From: Caldilineaceae bacterium
GTDB lineage: Bacteria; Chloroflexota; Anaerolineae; Caldilineales; Caldilineaceae
Assembly: GCA_019637695.1 (NCBI GenBank)
Contig: JAHBVG010000015.1
Location: forward strand, 34,651 to 98,650
Direction of reading: 5' to 3'
DNA: 64,000 bases
A program made the translations under genes and the position numbers. Positions 1 to 8,793 of the stretch are shown in pieces. Each line of letters starts with the position of its first letter. The first letter of the stretch is position 1. The notes beneath the pieces are model-generated. The model was not told where the DNA came from, ran no database searches, and saw nothing but the letters and a program-made list of their open reading frames with translations.

Positions 1-1
1 G

Positions 2-445
2 AATTATCTGCGCATGTTAGGTTTCGACACGCTCTACCGCAACGACTACGCCGACGAACAACTGGCCCGCATCGCCGCCGAGGATGGCCGCATCCTCTTG
101 ACACGGGATCTGGGACTGCTCAAACGCCGCGAGGTGATCTACGGCTATTATGTGCGCTCACTCGATCCAAATCAACAGGTGGCGGAAGTGCTGCGCCGCT
201 TTGATCTCATCGACGCCATCGAACCCTTTCATCGCTGTTTGGCCTGCAACGGGCTGCTAACTGCCGTCGCCAAAGAGGAGATCTTCGACCGCTTGCTGCC
301 CAAAACTCGCCGCTATTACGATGAATTCTATTGCTGCCGCGTCTGCGCGCAGATCTATTGGAAAGGTTCGCACTTTGAGCAGATGCAGCGCTTTATTGAG
401 GATCTGCACAAACGAACGCCGCCGCTGAGGACAGCGGACGAATGA
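2..445 (+). CDS. Mut7-C RNase domain protein, 5'-truncated by window edge
   Basis: The reading frame is open from base 2, upstream of the first ATG at base 14, and reads NYLRMLGFDT. That matches the interior of the Mut7-C (DUF82) PIN-like domain, so the true start lies before the window. Visible landmarks are the acidic stretch around RNDYADEQ, the LLTRDLGLLKRR segment, and a C-terminal zinc ribbon built from CLACNG and CCRVCAQ. The family combines a PIN-fold nuclease with a zinc ribbon and is presumed to act on RNA; its substrate is unknown. The gene ends about 280 bases before sucC and is probably not co-transcribed with it. Identification is confident; function is only family-level. Confidence 0.85.
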   Translation, partial: NYLRMLGFDTLYRNDYADEQLARIAAEDGRILLTRDLGLLKRREVIYGYYVRSLDPNQQVAEVLRRFDLIDAIEPFHRCLACNGLLTAVAKEEIFDRLLPKTRRYYDEFYCCRVCAQIYWKGSHFEQMQRFIEDLHKRTPPLRTADE

Positions 446-547
446 CAGTGGACGACAGACCGCAGACCGCATTACATGCCACCTGCCACTTGCAACTTGC
501 AACCCTGCTTCCCCGCCGTGTATTTCCCCCCGAACCTTACCGACCAT

Positions 548-577
548 TTGTCATTTCCTCCAATTCGACACTATAAT
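548..577 (+). promoter_or_regulatory. Predicted sigma-70 promoter for sucCD
   Basis: A TTGTCA -35 box (548-553) and a perfect TATAAT -10 box (572-577) are separated by 18 bases. It lies about 150 bases before the chosen sucC start, leaving a moderately long leader. The rest of the 446-724 gap holds short repeated words and nothing else recognisable. Confidence 0.5.
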
Positions 578-724
578 CGACTATAGTTTGTGCAATTTTT
601 CGCACTTTGTTCTACCTCAATCACAGCCGTTGCTGATGTTCCCATAGAGATTGGAGTTGTCCTGGCGCATATGGCCGGCGCCGTTGGCAATCTCTACCTC
701 CACCCGCAGATAAGGAGACAAAAC

Positions 725-1879
725 TTGAAGTTACACGAATACCAATCTAAGCAGATTTTTGCCCGGTATGGGATCCCGATCCCTAGCGGCGACGTTGCCA
801 CAACGCCTGCCGAGGCGCGCGCAATCGCCGAACGTCTCGGTAAGACTGTGGTGATCAAGAGCCAGGTGCTGGTCGGTGGGCGGGGCAAAGCCGGTGGGAT
901 CAAACTGGCGAAGACTCCCGCTGAGGCTGAAGCCGTGGCCGGTCAGATCCTCGGCATGGATATTAAGGGGCTGACCGTCAATAAAGTTTTGGTGGACGAA
1001 GCCGCTGATATTAAATCGGAGATCTACCTGGGCGCTGTGCTAGATCGAGCCGCCCGTAAGATTGCAATCATGGCGTCGAGCGAAGGCGGCGTGGAGATCG
1101 AAGTCGTCGCCGCCGAGACACCCGAGAAGATTATCACCGTCCATGCGCATCCCTTTTTGGGGTTGCCCGATTACCAGGCGCGCAATCTGGCCTATGGCAT
1201 CGGTCTGCCCAAGGAACATGTATCCGCCTTCGTCAAGATCGCGCAGGGCCTCTTCCGCGCTTTTGTCGAGACCGACGCCAACCTGGCCGAGATCAACCCG
1301 CTGATCATCAATGGCGCTGGTCAACTTGAGGCGGTGGACGGGAAGATCGTGCTTGATGATAGCGCCCTCTTCCGCCACGCGGATCTGGCTGAATTGCGCG
1401 ATCCGCAAGAAGAGGATGAATCGGAGCGGCAAGCGCGCGAGGCCGGGCTCAGCTTCATCAACCTGGATGGCGAGATTGGCTGCATGGTCAACGGCGCAGG
1501 TCTGGCGATGACCACTATGGATATCGTCAACCTCTTTGGCAGCAGCCCGGCCAACTTCCTTGATATTGGCGGCGGCGCGCAAGCGGACAAAGTCGCCACT
1601 GCGCTGCGCATTATCCTCAGCGATGAACGGGTCAATGCGGTGCTGATCAACATCTTCGGCGGCATCACCCGCTGCGATGAAGTAGCCAAGGGGTTGCTTG
1701 AGGCATTGGCCCAGCTCAACACCGACGTACCTTTTGTGGTACGTCTGGTTGGCACGAATGAAGAGGAAGGACGCCAGATCCTGGCCGAGTCGGAGTTTGA
1801 CGTTACCCCAGCCACGAGCCTGGCTGATGCGGCCCAAAAGGCTGTCGCTGCCGCCAAGAAAAAGGGAGAGGCTGCATGA
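725..1879 (+). CDS. sucC: Succinyl-CoA synthetase (ADP-forming) beta subunit
   Basis: This is the beta subunit of succinyl-CoA synthetase, a cytosolic TCA-cycle enzyme that couples succinyl-CoA cleavage to nucleotide triphosphate formation. From the chosen start the protein is 384 residues, the normal family size, and begins [20 protein letters not shown], the classic N-terminus. An ATP-grasp domain fills the first part ([13 protein letters not shown]), followed by the ligase domain ([35 protein letters not shown]). I chose the TTG at 725 because an AAGGAGA ribosome site sits at 712-718; the upstream ATG at 590 adds non-homologous residues. The stop overlaps the start of sucD by four bases (ATGA), indicating translational coupling. 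Confidence 0.96.
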   Translation: MKLHEYQSKQIFARYGIPIPSGDVATTPAEARAIAERLGKTVVIKSQVLVGGRGKAGGIKLAKTPAEAEAVAGQILGMDIKGLTVNKVLVDEAADIKSEIYLGAVLDRAARKIAIMASSEGGVEIEVVAAETPEKIITVHAHPFLGLPDYQARNLAYGIGLPKEHVSAFVKIAQGLFRAFVETDANLAEINPLIINGAGQLEAVDGKIVLDDSALFRHADLAELRDPQEEDESERQAREAGLSFINLDGEIGCMVNGAGLAMTTMDIVNLFGSSPANFLDIGGGAQADKVATALRIILSDERVNAVLINIFGGITRCDEVAKGLLEALAQLNTDVPFVVRLVGTNEEEGRQILAESEFDVTPATSLADAAQKAVAAAKKKGEAA

Positions 1880-2742
1880 GCATTTTAGTTGGCAAGGATA
1901 CACGATTGGTCGTCCAGGGGATTACCGGACGTGAGGGCGCCTTCCACACGAGCCAGATGATCGAATATGGCACCAATGTCGTCGGCGGCGTCACCCCCGG
2001 CAAGGGCGGTGAATGGGCAGTGGGCAACGTCCCTGTCTTCGATACGGTGAAAGAATCAGTGGATGCCACAGGCGCCAATACGAGCATCATCTATGTGCCG
2101 GCGCGCTTTGCCCCCAGCGCCATTATGGAAGCCGCTGATGCTGGCATTGCGCTCATCATCTGCATCACCGAGGGCATCCCTGCGCTGGATATGGTGAAGG
2201 TGCGCGCCTTCCTCGACGCTACCCACAGCCGCCTGATCGGTCCCAACTGTCCAGGGTTGATCACACCGGGCGAGGCTAAAGTTGGGATCATGCCCGGTCA
2301 CATCCACACGCCGGGGAACGTCGGCATCGTCAGCCGCTCCGGCACGCTGACCTACGAGGTCGTCTACGCGCTGACGGCGCGCGGCATCGGCCAGAGTACA
2401 GCCGTGGGCATCGGCGGCGATCCGATCAACGGCACGAGCTTCCTCGATGTATTGAAGATGTTTGAAGCTGACGCTGGCACCGAGCAGGTGGTGATGATCG
2501 GCGAAATCGGCGGCACCGACGAGCAAAAGGCCGCCGAATACATCAAGACCATGAGCAAACCGGTGACAGGCTTTATCGCCGGTCAGACGGCGCCTCCTGG
2601 CAAGCGCATGGGCCATGCTGGCGCCATCATCTCTGGCGGGGAAGGCACAGCCGCCGAGAAGATCGAAGCGCTCAAAGCTGCGGGCGCCGCCATTGCCCGC
2701 CATCCCGAAGAGATCGCCGATCTGGTGGCGCAGAACCTCTAG
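1876..2742 (+). CDS. sucD: Succinyl-CoA synthetase alpha subunit
   Basis: This alpha subunit carries the CoA-binding Rossmann domain and the phosphohistidine used in succinyl-CoA synthetase catalysis. The 288-residue length is typical. Visible motifs are the N-terminal [13 protein letters not shown], the [15 protein letters not shown] segment, [16 protein letters not shown], and the active-site region [18 protein letters not shown] containing the catalytic His. It overlaps sucC by four bases and is followed by a strong intrinsic terminator, so sucC-sucD form a closed two-gene operon. Together they supply the complete alpha/beta enzyme and fit with the neighbouring malate synthase and acetyl-CoA synthetase. 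Confidence 0.97.
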   Translation: MSILVGKDTRLVVQGITGREGAFHTSQMIEYGTNVVGGVTPGKGGEWAVGNVPVFDTVKESVDATGANTSIIYVPARFAPSAIMEAADAGIALIICITEGIPALDMVKVRAFLDATHSRLIGPNCPGLITPGEAKVGIMPGHIHTPGNVGIVSRSGTLTYEVVYALTARGIGQSTAVGIGGDPINGTSFLDVLKMFEADAGTEQVVMIGEIGGTDEQKAAEYIKTMSKPVTGFIAGQTAPPGKRMGHAGAIISGGEGTAAEKIEALKAAGAAIARHPEEIADLVAQNL

Positions 2743-2767
2743 CGGCTTGCTCAACCCATAAAGAAAT

Positions 2768-2801
2768 CCGGTAGATCGACAGATCTACCGGCCTTTCTTC
2801 T
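2768..2801 (+). terminator. Intrinsic terminator of sucCD
   Basis: A perfect 10-bp stem CCGGTAGATC / GATCTACCGG closes a GACA loop and is followed by the pyrimidine tract CCTTTCTTCT. It begins 26 bases after the sucD stop. Confidence 0.85.
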
Positions 2802-2814
2802 GAGTGGGAGAAGA

Positions 2815-2888
2815 TATTGGATATTAGGTATTGGGTATTCGTAGAGACAGATCGTACACAATATCCAATACCCAATACCCAATACCCG
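2815..2888. repeat. Imperfect inverted repeat of ATTGGGTATT words
   Basis: The left arm contains ATATTGGATATTAGGTATTG and the right arm carries several copies of CCAATACC, so the segment can fold back on itself. It lies between the sucCD terminator and the end of the convergent response-regulator gene, and resembles the other short-word palindromes in this window. Confidence 0.7.
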
Positions 2889-2890
2889 AT

Positions 2891-3565
2891 TTACATCCCT
2901 GGCTGTTGCGTCGTCCAGCCGTCGCGCATGGCAACGAGGACCGCTTCCGTGCGGCTGTTTACATCCATTTTGCTGAAGATATTGCTCAAATGAGTCTGCA
3001 CGGTTCTTTCGGAGATCACGAGTTCGCGGGCGATTTCTTTGTTGCTGTAGCCGCGCAGTAGCGCCTGCATTACATCCATTTCGCGTCGGGTGAGCTTTTG
3101 GTGAATGAACTTCTTGGCATCGGTTGGCAGTTGATCGTTGTAGGCGTTGAAGTTGGTCAATCGCTGGCGTAGATCGTTGTCGGTGATCGTGCGGCTTGTG
3201 CGGACAGAGCGGATGGTCTTCACAAGGTCGCTGGCCGCTGCCGATTTGAGGACGTAACCGCTGGCCCCAGATCGCAACATGTCCGCCACTATGCTATCAT
3301 CTTCAGACGCAGTCAGGCCGATCACCAATACGTCGGGCATGGTCATCTTAATACGGCGGGTAGCTTCAATGCCGGTCATCATCGGCATGTGAACGTCCAT
3401 CAGGATCACGTGGGGTCGCGGACCGTTGACCACCTTTTCGATAGCATCCTGGCCGTTACTGGCTTCACCAACAACCACAATATCCTCTTCCATTTCAAGT
3501 AGCGAGCGCATTCCCTGCCTCACCAGCATGTGGTCATCGGCCAAAAAAACTCGTGTCGTTCTCAT
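2891..3565 (-). CDS. NarL/FixJ-type response regulator
   Basis: This is a two-domain response regulator of 224 residues. The N-terminal receiver domain shows the acidic pair FLADDH near residues 8-11, the phospho-acceptor region LMDVHMPM (Asp near 57), the LTAS switch and the conserved Lys in GYVLKSA. A short linker precedes a LuxR-type helix-turn-helix: LTRREMDVMQALLRGYSNKEIARELVISERTVQTHLSNI. Such proteins bind DNA after phosphorylation by a sensor kinase, but no histidine kinase is encoded in the window, so the signal is unknown. It lies between sucCD and malate synthase on the opposite strand; control of acetate or glyoxylate metabolism is conceivable but is only inference from position. 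Confidence 0.93.
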   Translation of the reverse strand: MRTTRVFLADDHMLVRQGMRSLLEMEEDIVVVGEASNGQDAIEKVVNGPRPHVILMDVHMPMMTGIEATRRIKMTMPDVLVIGLTASEDDSIVADMLRSGASGYVLKSAAASDLVKTIRSVRTSRTITDNDLRQRLTNFNAYNDQLPTDAKKFIHQKLTRREMDVMQALLRGYSNKEIARELVISERTVQTHLSNIFSKMDVNSRTEAVLVAMRDGWTTQQPGM

Positions 3566-3621
3566 AATGCCTGAATCCCTTCGTGTTCCTGAAGTCCTTG
3601 TGATTTGGGTGTGAGTTCAAG

Positions 3622-3719
3622 TTGGGGCAAATGAAGTGCCGGGGACTTTTTGTCGGTGCAACCGTGTTTTCTCTCATGTCGCCATCTTCTTTGTGAAGTC
3701 CCCGGCACTTTCGCCCCAA
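3622..3719. repeat. Palindromic repeat, AAGTGCCGGGGACTT family, copy 1
   Basis: A perfect 15-base arm AAGTGCCGGGGACTT (3634-3648) is mirrored by AAGTCCCCGGCACTT (3696-3710), with outer TTGGGGC / GCCCCAA arms. A second copy of the same arms lies at 39219-39297 with a different centre. It fills part of the 382-base gap between the divergent response-regulator and malate-synthase genes. The remainder (3720-3947) holds a small GTAGGC/GCCTAC hairpin near 3848-3865 and the aceB ribosome site. Confidence 0.85.
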
Positions 3720-3947
3720 AAGAGCAATATGATATTCTAGTTAAGAGTATCTACAAGGATTCGCTTAGGAACAATGGTACTTTGGTACTCATAGGGTGAA
3801 ATTTACCGCGGATCGGCGTAGAAACTTCCTTGAGGACAATGAATTTGTAGGCGATTCTGCCTACGTGAAACCCCTACCTCCATTTCGTGGTTTTAGCGGA
3901 GCCTCTACTTAAGTCTATATCCTTCCACCCACAGAAAGGATCTATCG

Positions 3948-5549
3948 ATGACGCAGCAAGCGAGTGAGAATGCAGGAAAGGCGCATGTAGAAATTATTGG
4001 ATCAATTCTGCCCGGCTTCGAGCAGATTTTAACTGATGCCGCGTTGGCCTTTGTCGCCGATCTGCACCAACGCTTCAATGGACGACGCCTGGAACTGCTG
4101 GCCGGCCGTACTGAACGTCAGGCGCGGATCGACGCCGGTGAGGTCCCTGGCTTCCTGCCCGAAACGGCGGATGTACGCACCCGCGCCTGGCAGGTCGCCT
4201 CCACGCCAGATGATCTCCAGCAGCGCTGGGCCGAGATCACCGGCCCTGTGGACCGCAAGATGATCATCAATGCGCTCAACTCCGGCGCTGATGTCTTCAT
4301 GGCCGATCTGGAGGACGCCAACTCGCCCACATGGACGAATTGCATTGAAGGACAGATCAACCTCTATGATGCCGTCCGCCGCCAGATCCGGCTGGAAGAC
4401 CCAGAGCGCGGCCGGATCTACGAACTCAACGATAAGATCGCGACGCTGTTGCTGCGTCCGCGCGGATGGCATCTTGTCGAGAAACATCTGTTGGTAGACG
4501 GCGAACCGATCTCGGCCAGCCTCTTCGACTTTGGTCTCTATGTCTTTCATAACGCCGCCGAACGCCAGCGGCGCGGCACCAACTGCTATTTCTATCTGCC
4601 CAAGCTGGAGAGCCATTTGGAGGCGCGACTCTGGAACGATGTTTTCGTTTACGCTCAAGAGCAGTTAGGCATCCCACGTGGATCGTTCCGCGCCACCGTG
4701 CTGATCGAGACGATCCTTGCCGCGCTGGAGATGGAGGAGATCCTCTACGAGTTGCGCGAACATTCGGCGGGTCTCAACGCTGGCCGTTGGGATTACATCT
4801 TCAGCGCCATTAAGAAATTCCGCCATGATGGCAGCCGTGTCCTCCCCGACCGCGCCCAGGTGACAATGACGGTTCCTTTCATGCGTGCCTATACCGAGTT
4901 GATGGTGCATACCTGCCACAAGCGCGGCGCTCATGCTATCGGCGGCATGGCGGCCTTCATCCCCAGCCGCCGCGACCCAGAGATCAACGAGCAGGCGTTC
5001 ACCCGCGTTCGTGCGGACAAGGAACGTGAGGCTAACGACGGCTGCGACGGCAGTTGGGTCGCTCACCCCGATCTGGTGGGATTGGTGCGCGAGATTTTCG
5101 AGGCCAAACTGGGCGACAAACCCAACCAAAAGGACCGTCTGCGTGAGGATGTTGAGATCGAAGCGCACGAGATCACTGGCGTCCATGTGCCGGGGGGAAC
5201 GGTGACCGAGGCCGGGCTGCGCACCAATGTGGATGTTTCGTTGCAGTACATCAACGCCTGGCTGCTGGGCAACGGCGCTGCTGCCATCTACAATTTGATG
5301 GAAGACGCCGCTACCGCCGAGATCTCCCGTTCGCAGATCTGGCAGTGGATCCGTCACGGGGCCACACTGACCGATGGCCGCCCGGTAACCCGCGATCTCT
5401 ACGAGCAGATCCGCGCCGAGGAGTTGTCCAAACTTGGCGGCGCAGATCATCAGCGCTACGGCGACGCCGCTGAAATTCTCGATAAACTCGTCCTCACCGA
5501 CGACTTTATCGAGTTCCTCACCTGGGTGGCTTACGATTATTTGGAGTAA
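3948..5549 (+). CDS. aceB: Malate synthase A
   Basis: Malate synthase condenses glyoxylate with acetyl-CoA to give malate, the second step of the glyoxylate shunt. The protein is 533 residues, typical for form A. Landmarks are the substrate segment [15 protein letters not shown], the ATVLIETI strand, the family signature [15 protein letters not shown], and the [12 protein letters not shown] segment containing the region of the catalytic Asp. An AAAGGA ribosome site lies about ten bases before the ATG. Isocitrate lyase is not in this window, so the shunt partner must be elsewhere, or the enzyme uses glyoxylate from another source. The acetyl-CoA synthetase downstream can supply acetyl-CoA from acetate. 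Confidence 0.97.
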   Translation: MTQQASENAGKAHVEIIGSILPGFEQILTDAALAFVADLHQRFNGRRLELLAGRTERQARIDAGEVPGFLPETADVRTRAWQVASTPDDLQQRWAEITGPVDRKMIINALNSGADVFMADLEDANSPTWTNCIEGQINLYDAVRRQIRLEDPERGRIYELNDKIATLLLRPRGWHLVEKHLLVDGEPISASLFDFGLYVFHNAAERQRRGTNCYFYLPKLESHLEARLWNDVFVYAQEQLGIPRGSFRATVLIETILAALEMEEILYELREHSAGLNAGRWDYIFSAIKKFRHDGSRVLPDRAQVTMTVPFMRAYTELMVHTCHKRGAHAIGGMAAFIPSRRDPEINEQAFTRVRADKEREANDGCDGSWVAHPDLVGLVREIFEAKLGDKPNQKDRLREDVEIEAHEITGVHVPGGTVTEAGLRTNVDVSLQYINAWLLGNGAAAIYNLMEDAATAEISRSQIWQWIRHGATLTDGRPVTRDLYEQIRAEELSKLGGADHQRYGDAAEILDKLVLTDDFIEFLTWVAYDYLE

Positions 5550-5578
5550 TCGTTAGAGTACAGATTAGGCAGGGTAAA

Positions 5579-5698
5579 AGGGATTGGAGATTGGGGACTG
5601 GGTTGAGAACCTCTCATCTCCCAATCGCTGTATATGAGAGATTGAGCGATTAGGAGATTTCAGATCCTCTACTCGATCCCCAGTCCCCGATCCCCCAA
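5579..5698. repeat. Heptad G-tract word repeats in inverted arrangement
   Basis: The segment runs GGGATTGGAGATTGGGGACT on one side and CCCCAGTCCCCGATCCCCC on the other, with a middle of AGATTGAGCGATTAGG words. The ATTGGGG/ACTGGGG words recur in many gaps of this window and contain several G-tracts capable of quadruplex formation. It fills most of the gap between malate synthase and acetyl-CoA synthetase. Confidence 0.75.
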
Positions 5699-5719
5699 CA
5701 TGCCAAATTCCTCAAACTG

Positions 5720-5728
5720 TGCTATCAT
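5720..5728 (+). promoter_or_regulatory. Candidate extended -10 promoter for acs
   Basis: TGCTATCAT is an extended -10 element (TGn plus TATCAT) about 80 bases before the acs start. No good -35 box is visible at the right spacing. The same TGCTAYNNT pattern precedes other genes in this window. Confidence 0.35.
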
Positions 5729-5808
5729 CTCCGCAGTTTCCCCAAGTCGTGTAATCATCAGAACCACCCAATTCATTTATCCTTTTTTGCCTGAGGAAGG
5801 AGAGAGGC

Positions 5809-7758
5809 ATGACGACGACATTGGAGCCGAACATCCACCCCGATTCGCAACGCGAAGTGGAGATCCTCGCCGCGGAGAGTGAGATCTATCATCCATCCCC
5901 CGAAGTGGTGGCGCAGGCCCTGATCCCCAATTACATGGATTTACGGACAGAGGCCCTGGCCGATGTGGAATCCTATTGGGATGCACGCGCCCAAGAGATG
6001 GTCGATTGGTTTGAACCCTACGAGAAAGTACTCGACGATAGTGGCAAACCTTTTTACAAATGGTTTGTGGGTGGGAAAACCAATATTGCTTACAACGCCT
6101 TAGATCGCCACGCCAAGACCTGGCGCAAAAACAAGCTCGCCATGATCTGGGAAAGTGAAGATGGCGAACATCGCACCTATAGCTTCTTCCGGCTTTGGCA
6201 AGAGGTGAACAAATTCGCCAATGTCCTTAAGAGCATGGGTGTGAAGAAGGGCGACACTGTCACCATCTATATGGGCCGCGTGCCGGAACTGCCCATGGCC
6301 ATGCTGGCGACAGCCAAGATCGGCGCCATCCACAGCGTCGTCTATGGCGGCTTTAGCGAGCAGTCGCTGGCTAGTCGTATTGAGGACGCGCAGAGCAAAG
6401 TACTCGTCACCTGTGATGGCGCGTGGCTGCGCGGCAAGACAGTCAACCTTAAAGAGATCGTCGACGAAGCCGTACGCCGCAGCCCCGTTGTGCAATCGGT
6501 GATCGTCCTCAAGCGAACCGGCCAACCGGTGACAATGGAACAGGGCCGCGATTACTGGTGGCACGATCTCATGTCGCTGCCCATCGCCAGCCCCAAGTGC
6601 GAATCCGAACCGATGGACGCCGAAGATCCGCTCTTCATCCTTTACACCAGCGGCACCACGGGCAAGCCTAAGGGTGTTCTCCACACCATCGGCGGCTATC
6701 AGGTCTACATTGCCACGACGCTCCAATATGTCTTCGACCTGAAAGATGAGGATCGCTACTGGTGCGCCGCCGATCCGGGGTGGATCACGGGCCACAGCTA
6801 CATTGTCTACGCGCCGCTGATCCTCGGAGCGACCAGCTTTATGTACGAAGGCGCGCCCGATTATCCTTACCCCAACCGTTGGTGGCAGCTTGTGGAAAAA
6901 TACGGGATCACCATCCTCTACACTGCGCCCACAGCGATCCGCGGGTTGATGCGCTTCGGCGATGCCTGGGCCACCCGCCACGATCTTTCCAGCCTGCGCC
7001 TGCTCGGTTCCGTGGGCGAGCCGATCAACCCTGAAGCCTGGCGTTGGTATCACCGCGTGATTGGCAAAGAGCAATGCCCAATTATGGATACGTGGTGGCA
7101 GACCGAGACCGGCGGTTTTATGATCACGCCGACGCCGGTAGTTCCGCTCAAGCCCGGCAGCGGTACGCTCCCCTTCACCGGCATCGAGGCGGACGTTGTG
7201 CGCGAGGATGGTACGTCCTGTGGCCCCAACGAAGATGGCTATCTCGTCCTTAAAAAACCGTGGCCGGGGATGGCGCGCACGGTCTGGGGAGACCCAGAGC
7301 GTTACATTCAGCAGTATTGGGCCGAGTTTGCCAAACAGGGATGGTACTTCTCTGGCGACAGCGCCCGCAAGGATGATGACGGCTACTTCTGGATCATCGG
7401 GCGTATGGACGATGTCCTCAAGGTGTCAGGCTATCGCCTGGGCACAGCCGAGGTGGAAAGCGCTCTGGTCAGCCACAAGCTCGTCTCCGAGGCGGCGGTC
7501 ATCGGCGTGCCGGATGAGTTGAAGGGCAATGTGATCTACGCGTTTTGCATCCTCAACAGCGGGGTAACGGGCAACGGCGATCTGGCGGACGAACTCAAAC
7601 GCCACGTGCGCACTGAGGTCGGTCCCATTGCCGTGCCGGCCAAGATCGAGTTCGTGGACAGCCTGCCCAAGACGCGCAGCGGTAAGATCATGCGCCGCCT
7701 GCTCAAAGCGCAGGTGCTGGGCCAGCCGATTGGGGATACGAGTACGTTGGCGGACTAA
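5809..7758 (+). CDS. acs: Acetyl-CoA synthetase (AMP-forming)
   Basis: This cytosolic enzyme activates acetate to acetyl-CoA through an acetyl-AMP intermediate. The 649-residue length is normal for Acs. The P-loop signature YTSGTTGKPKGVLHT binds ATP, WWQTETGG is the conserved acyl-adenylate motif, and YFSGDSARKDDDGYFWIIGR is the hinge region. The C-terminal PKTRSGKIMRRLL contains the catalytic Lys that is commonly acetylated in regulated Acs proteins. An AAGGAGAG ribosome site precedes the ATG. Beside malate synthase and succinyl-CoA synthetase it points to growth on, or salvage of, acetate. Confidence 0.97.
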   Translation: MTTTLEPNIHPDSQREVEILAAESEIYHPSPEVVAQALIPNYMDLRTEALADVESYWDARAQEMVDWFEPYEKVLDDSGKPFYKWFVGGKTNIAYNALDRHAKTWRKNKLAMIWESEDGEHRTYSFFRLWQEVNKFANVLKSMGVKKGDTVTIYMGRVPELPMAMLATAKIGAIHSVVYGGFSEQSLASRIEDAQSKVLVTCDGAWLRGKTVNLKEIVDEAVRRSPVVQSVIVLKRTGQPVTMEQGRDYWWHDLMSLPIASPKCESEPMDAEDPLFILYTSGTTGKPKGVLHTIGGYQVYIATTLQYVFDLKDEDRYWCAADPGWITGHSYIVYAPLILGATSFMYEGAPDYPYPNRWWQLVEKYGITILYTAPTAIRGLMRFGDAWATRHDLSSLRLLGSVGEPINPEAWRWYHRVIGKEQCPIMDTWWQTETGGFMITPTPVVPLKPGSGTLPFTGIEADVVREDGTSCGPNEDGYLVLKKPWPGMARTVWGDPERYIQQYWAEFAKQGWYFSGDSARKDDDGYFWIIGRMDDVLKVSGYRLGTAEVESALVSHKLVSEAAVIGVPDELKGNVIYAFCILNSGVTGNGDLADELKRHVRTEVGPIAVPAKIEFVDSLPKTRSGKIMRRLLKAQVLGQPIGDTSTLAD

Positions 7759-7784
7759 TAAAGAAAACAGATAGAGTTCGTACA

Positions 7785-7953
7785 ATCGTAGGGGCGCTGG
7801 CGGACGCAGCGTCCGCTTGCTGCGCCCGGCGGGTGCGGCAAGCAGCACCCGTACCGAATGCATGATATTCAAGTGTCTTCTCTATAAAGTGTAATGGGTA
7901 ATGCGTAATCCGTAGTGACTTTCCCAATTACGGATTACGCATTACGCTTAATA
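7785..7953. repeat. Two nested palindromic segments between convergent acs and scpA
   Basis: The first part (about 7785-7858) contains GCTTGCTGCGCCCGGCGGGTG and its partial complement. The second (about 7888-7953) pairs GTAATGCGTAATCCGTAG with the downstream CTACGGATTACGCATTAC-like arm, whose end runs into the last codons of scpA. Hairpins here could end transcription from both sides. Confidence 0.7.
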
Positions 7954-8692
7954 CAATCTCCCCGAAGATCTCCTCTTGCTCCACCACAATCTCGCGCTGC
8001 TTGATCAATTCCAAAATCGCCAGGAAGGTGATGACAATCTCCATCCGGCTGCGCTGCTCTGAGAGGAGCGTGCTGAAATGGATGGCTACGCTTGTGCCGT
8101 CCGCGGCGGCGCGCACACGCTCGCGCACAATTTCGATCTGCTCGGCAATGGTAATGGGGTAGGTATGTACGCGCGGGCGGGGCGGATCCGTGGGGATACG
8201 GCGCAGCGCTCGTTGGAGCGCATGGGTCAGTTTGTCCAGGCTGACGCCGGTGAGATCGAGTTTCCGCTCAAATTTGGGCGTCGGGGCCAAACGCACAAAG
8301 GCGCGCAGACCAGCATCCTGGCGCAGGTGCAACCCCTCGGCCACGCTTTTGTAGCGGCGATATTCCAGCAACTGCTTGATGAGCGAGTCGCCGCTTTCCT
8401 CTTCTTCCTCTTCCGGCGGACGTGGTTTGGGCAGCAATGTACGCGACTTGATGTAGAGCAACTTGGCCGCTACCACCAAAAAATCAGCCAGCGCCCCCGG
8501 CTCGATCTCTTCCAAATCCTCAATGGCTTTGAGGTAGGAATCAGTCACCGCCACCAGGCTGATCTCGTTGATGTCCATCTCCTCGCGCTCGATCAAATGC
8601 AGCAGCAGATCCAGCGGTCCTTCAAAAAAGGGCAAGCGTACGGGGTAACCAGCGCCGAATAGATTGGGTTTAATGGGGAGAGACGTGGACAT
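7928..8692 (-). CDS. scpA: Segregation and condensation protein A
   Basis: ScpA is the kleisin that bridges SMC heads in the bacterial condensin complex and works with ScpB in chromosome segregation. The N-terminal signature LPFFEGPLDLLLHLIEREEM and the C-terminal winged helix (TFLAILELIKQREIVVEQEE) are both present, with an acidic Glu-rich linker between them. I chose the ATG at 8692 (254 residues, MSTSLPIK) because a GAGGAA ribosome site lies just upstream; a longer frame would begin inside a palindrome. ScpB is not adjacent here, although the two genes are often neighbours in other bacteria. Confidence 0.93.
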   Translation of the reverse strand: MSTSLPIKPNLFGAGYPVRLPFFEGPLDLLLHLIEREEMDINEISLVAVTDSYLKAIEDLEEIEPGALADFLVVAAKLLYIKSRTLLPKPRPPEEEEEESGDSLIKQLLEYRRYKSVAEGLHLRQDAGLRAFVRLAPTPKFERKLDLTGVSLDKLTHALQRALRRIPTDPPRPRVHTYPITIAEQIEIVRERVRAAADGTSVAIHFSTLLSEQRSRMEIVITFLAILELIKQREIVVEQEEIFGEIVLSVMRNP

Positions 8693-8710
8693 TCGGGTGT
8701 TCCTCTGCGG

Positions 8711-8793
8711 CAGGGGGGACGGGTGATAGGTGACTGGGACAGCGTTGTGCTTCACGATCCCAGTCACCAGTCACCTATCACCTCTCCCCTCTC
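8711..8793. repeat. Inverted repeat of GTGACTGGG words
   Basis: GGTGATAGGTGACTGGGA on the left pairs with TCCCAGTCACCAGTCACC-like sequence on the right, and the outer arm reaches into the last codons of the amidase gene. It belongs to the same word family as the other G-tract palindromes of the window. Confidence 0.75.

Noticed and set aside
590..724. An upstream ATG extension of sucC by 45 codons.
   Set aside because: The extension has no family match, whereas the TTG at 725 has a good ribosome site and gives the standard SucC N-terminus.
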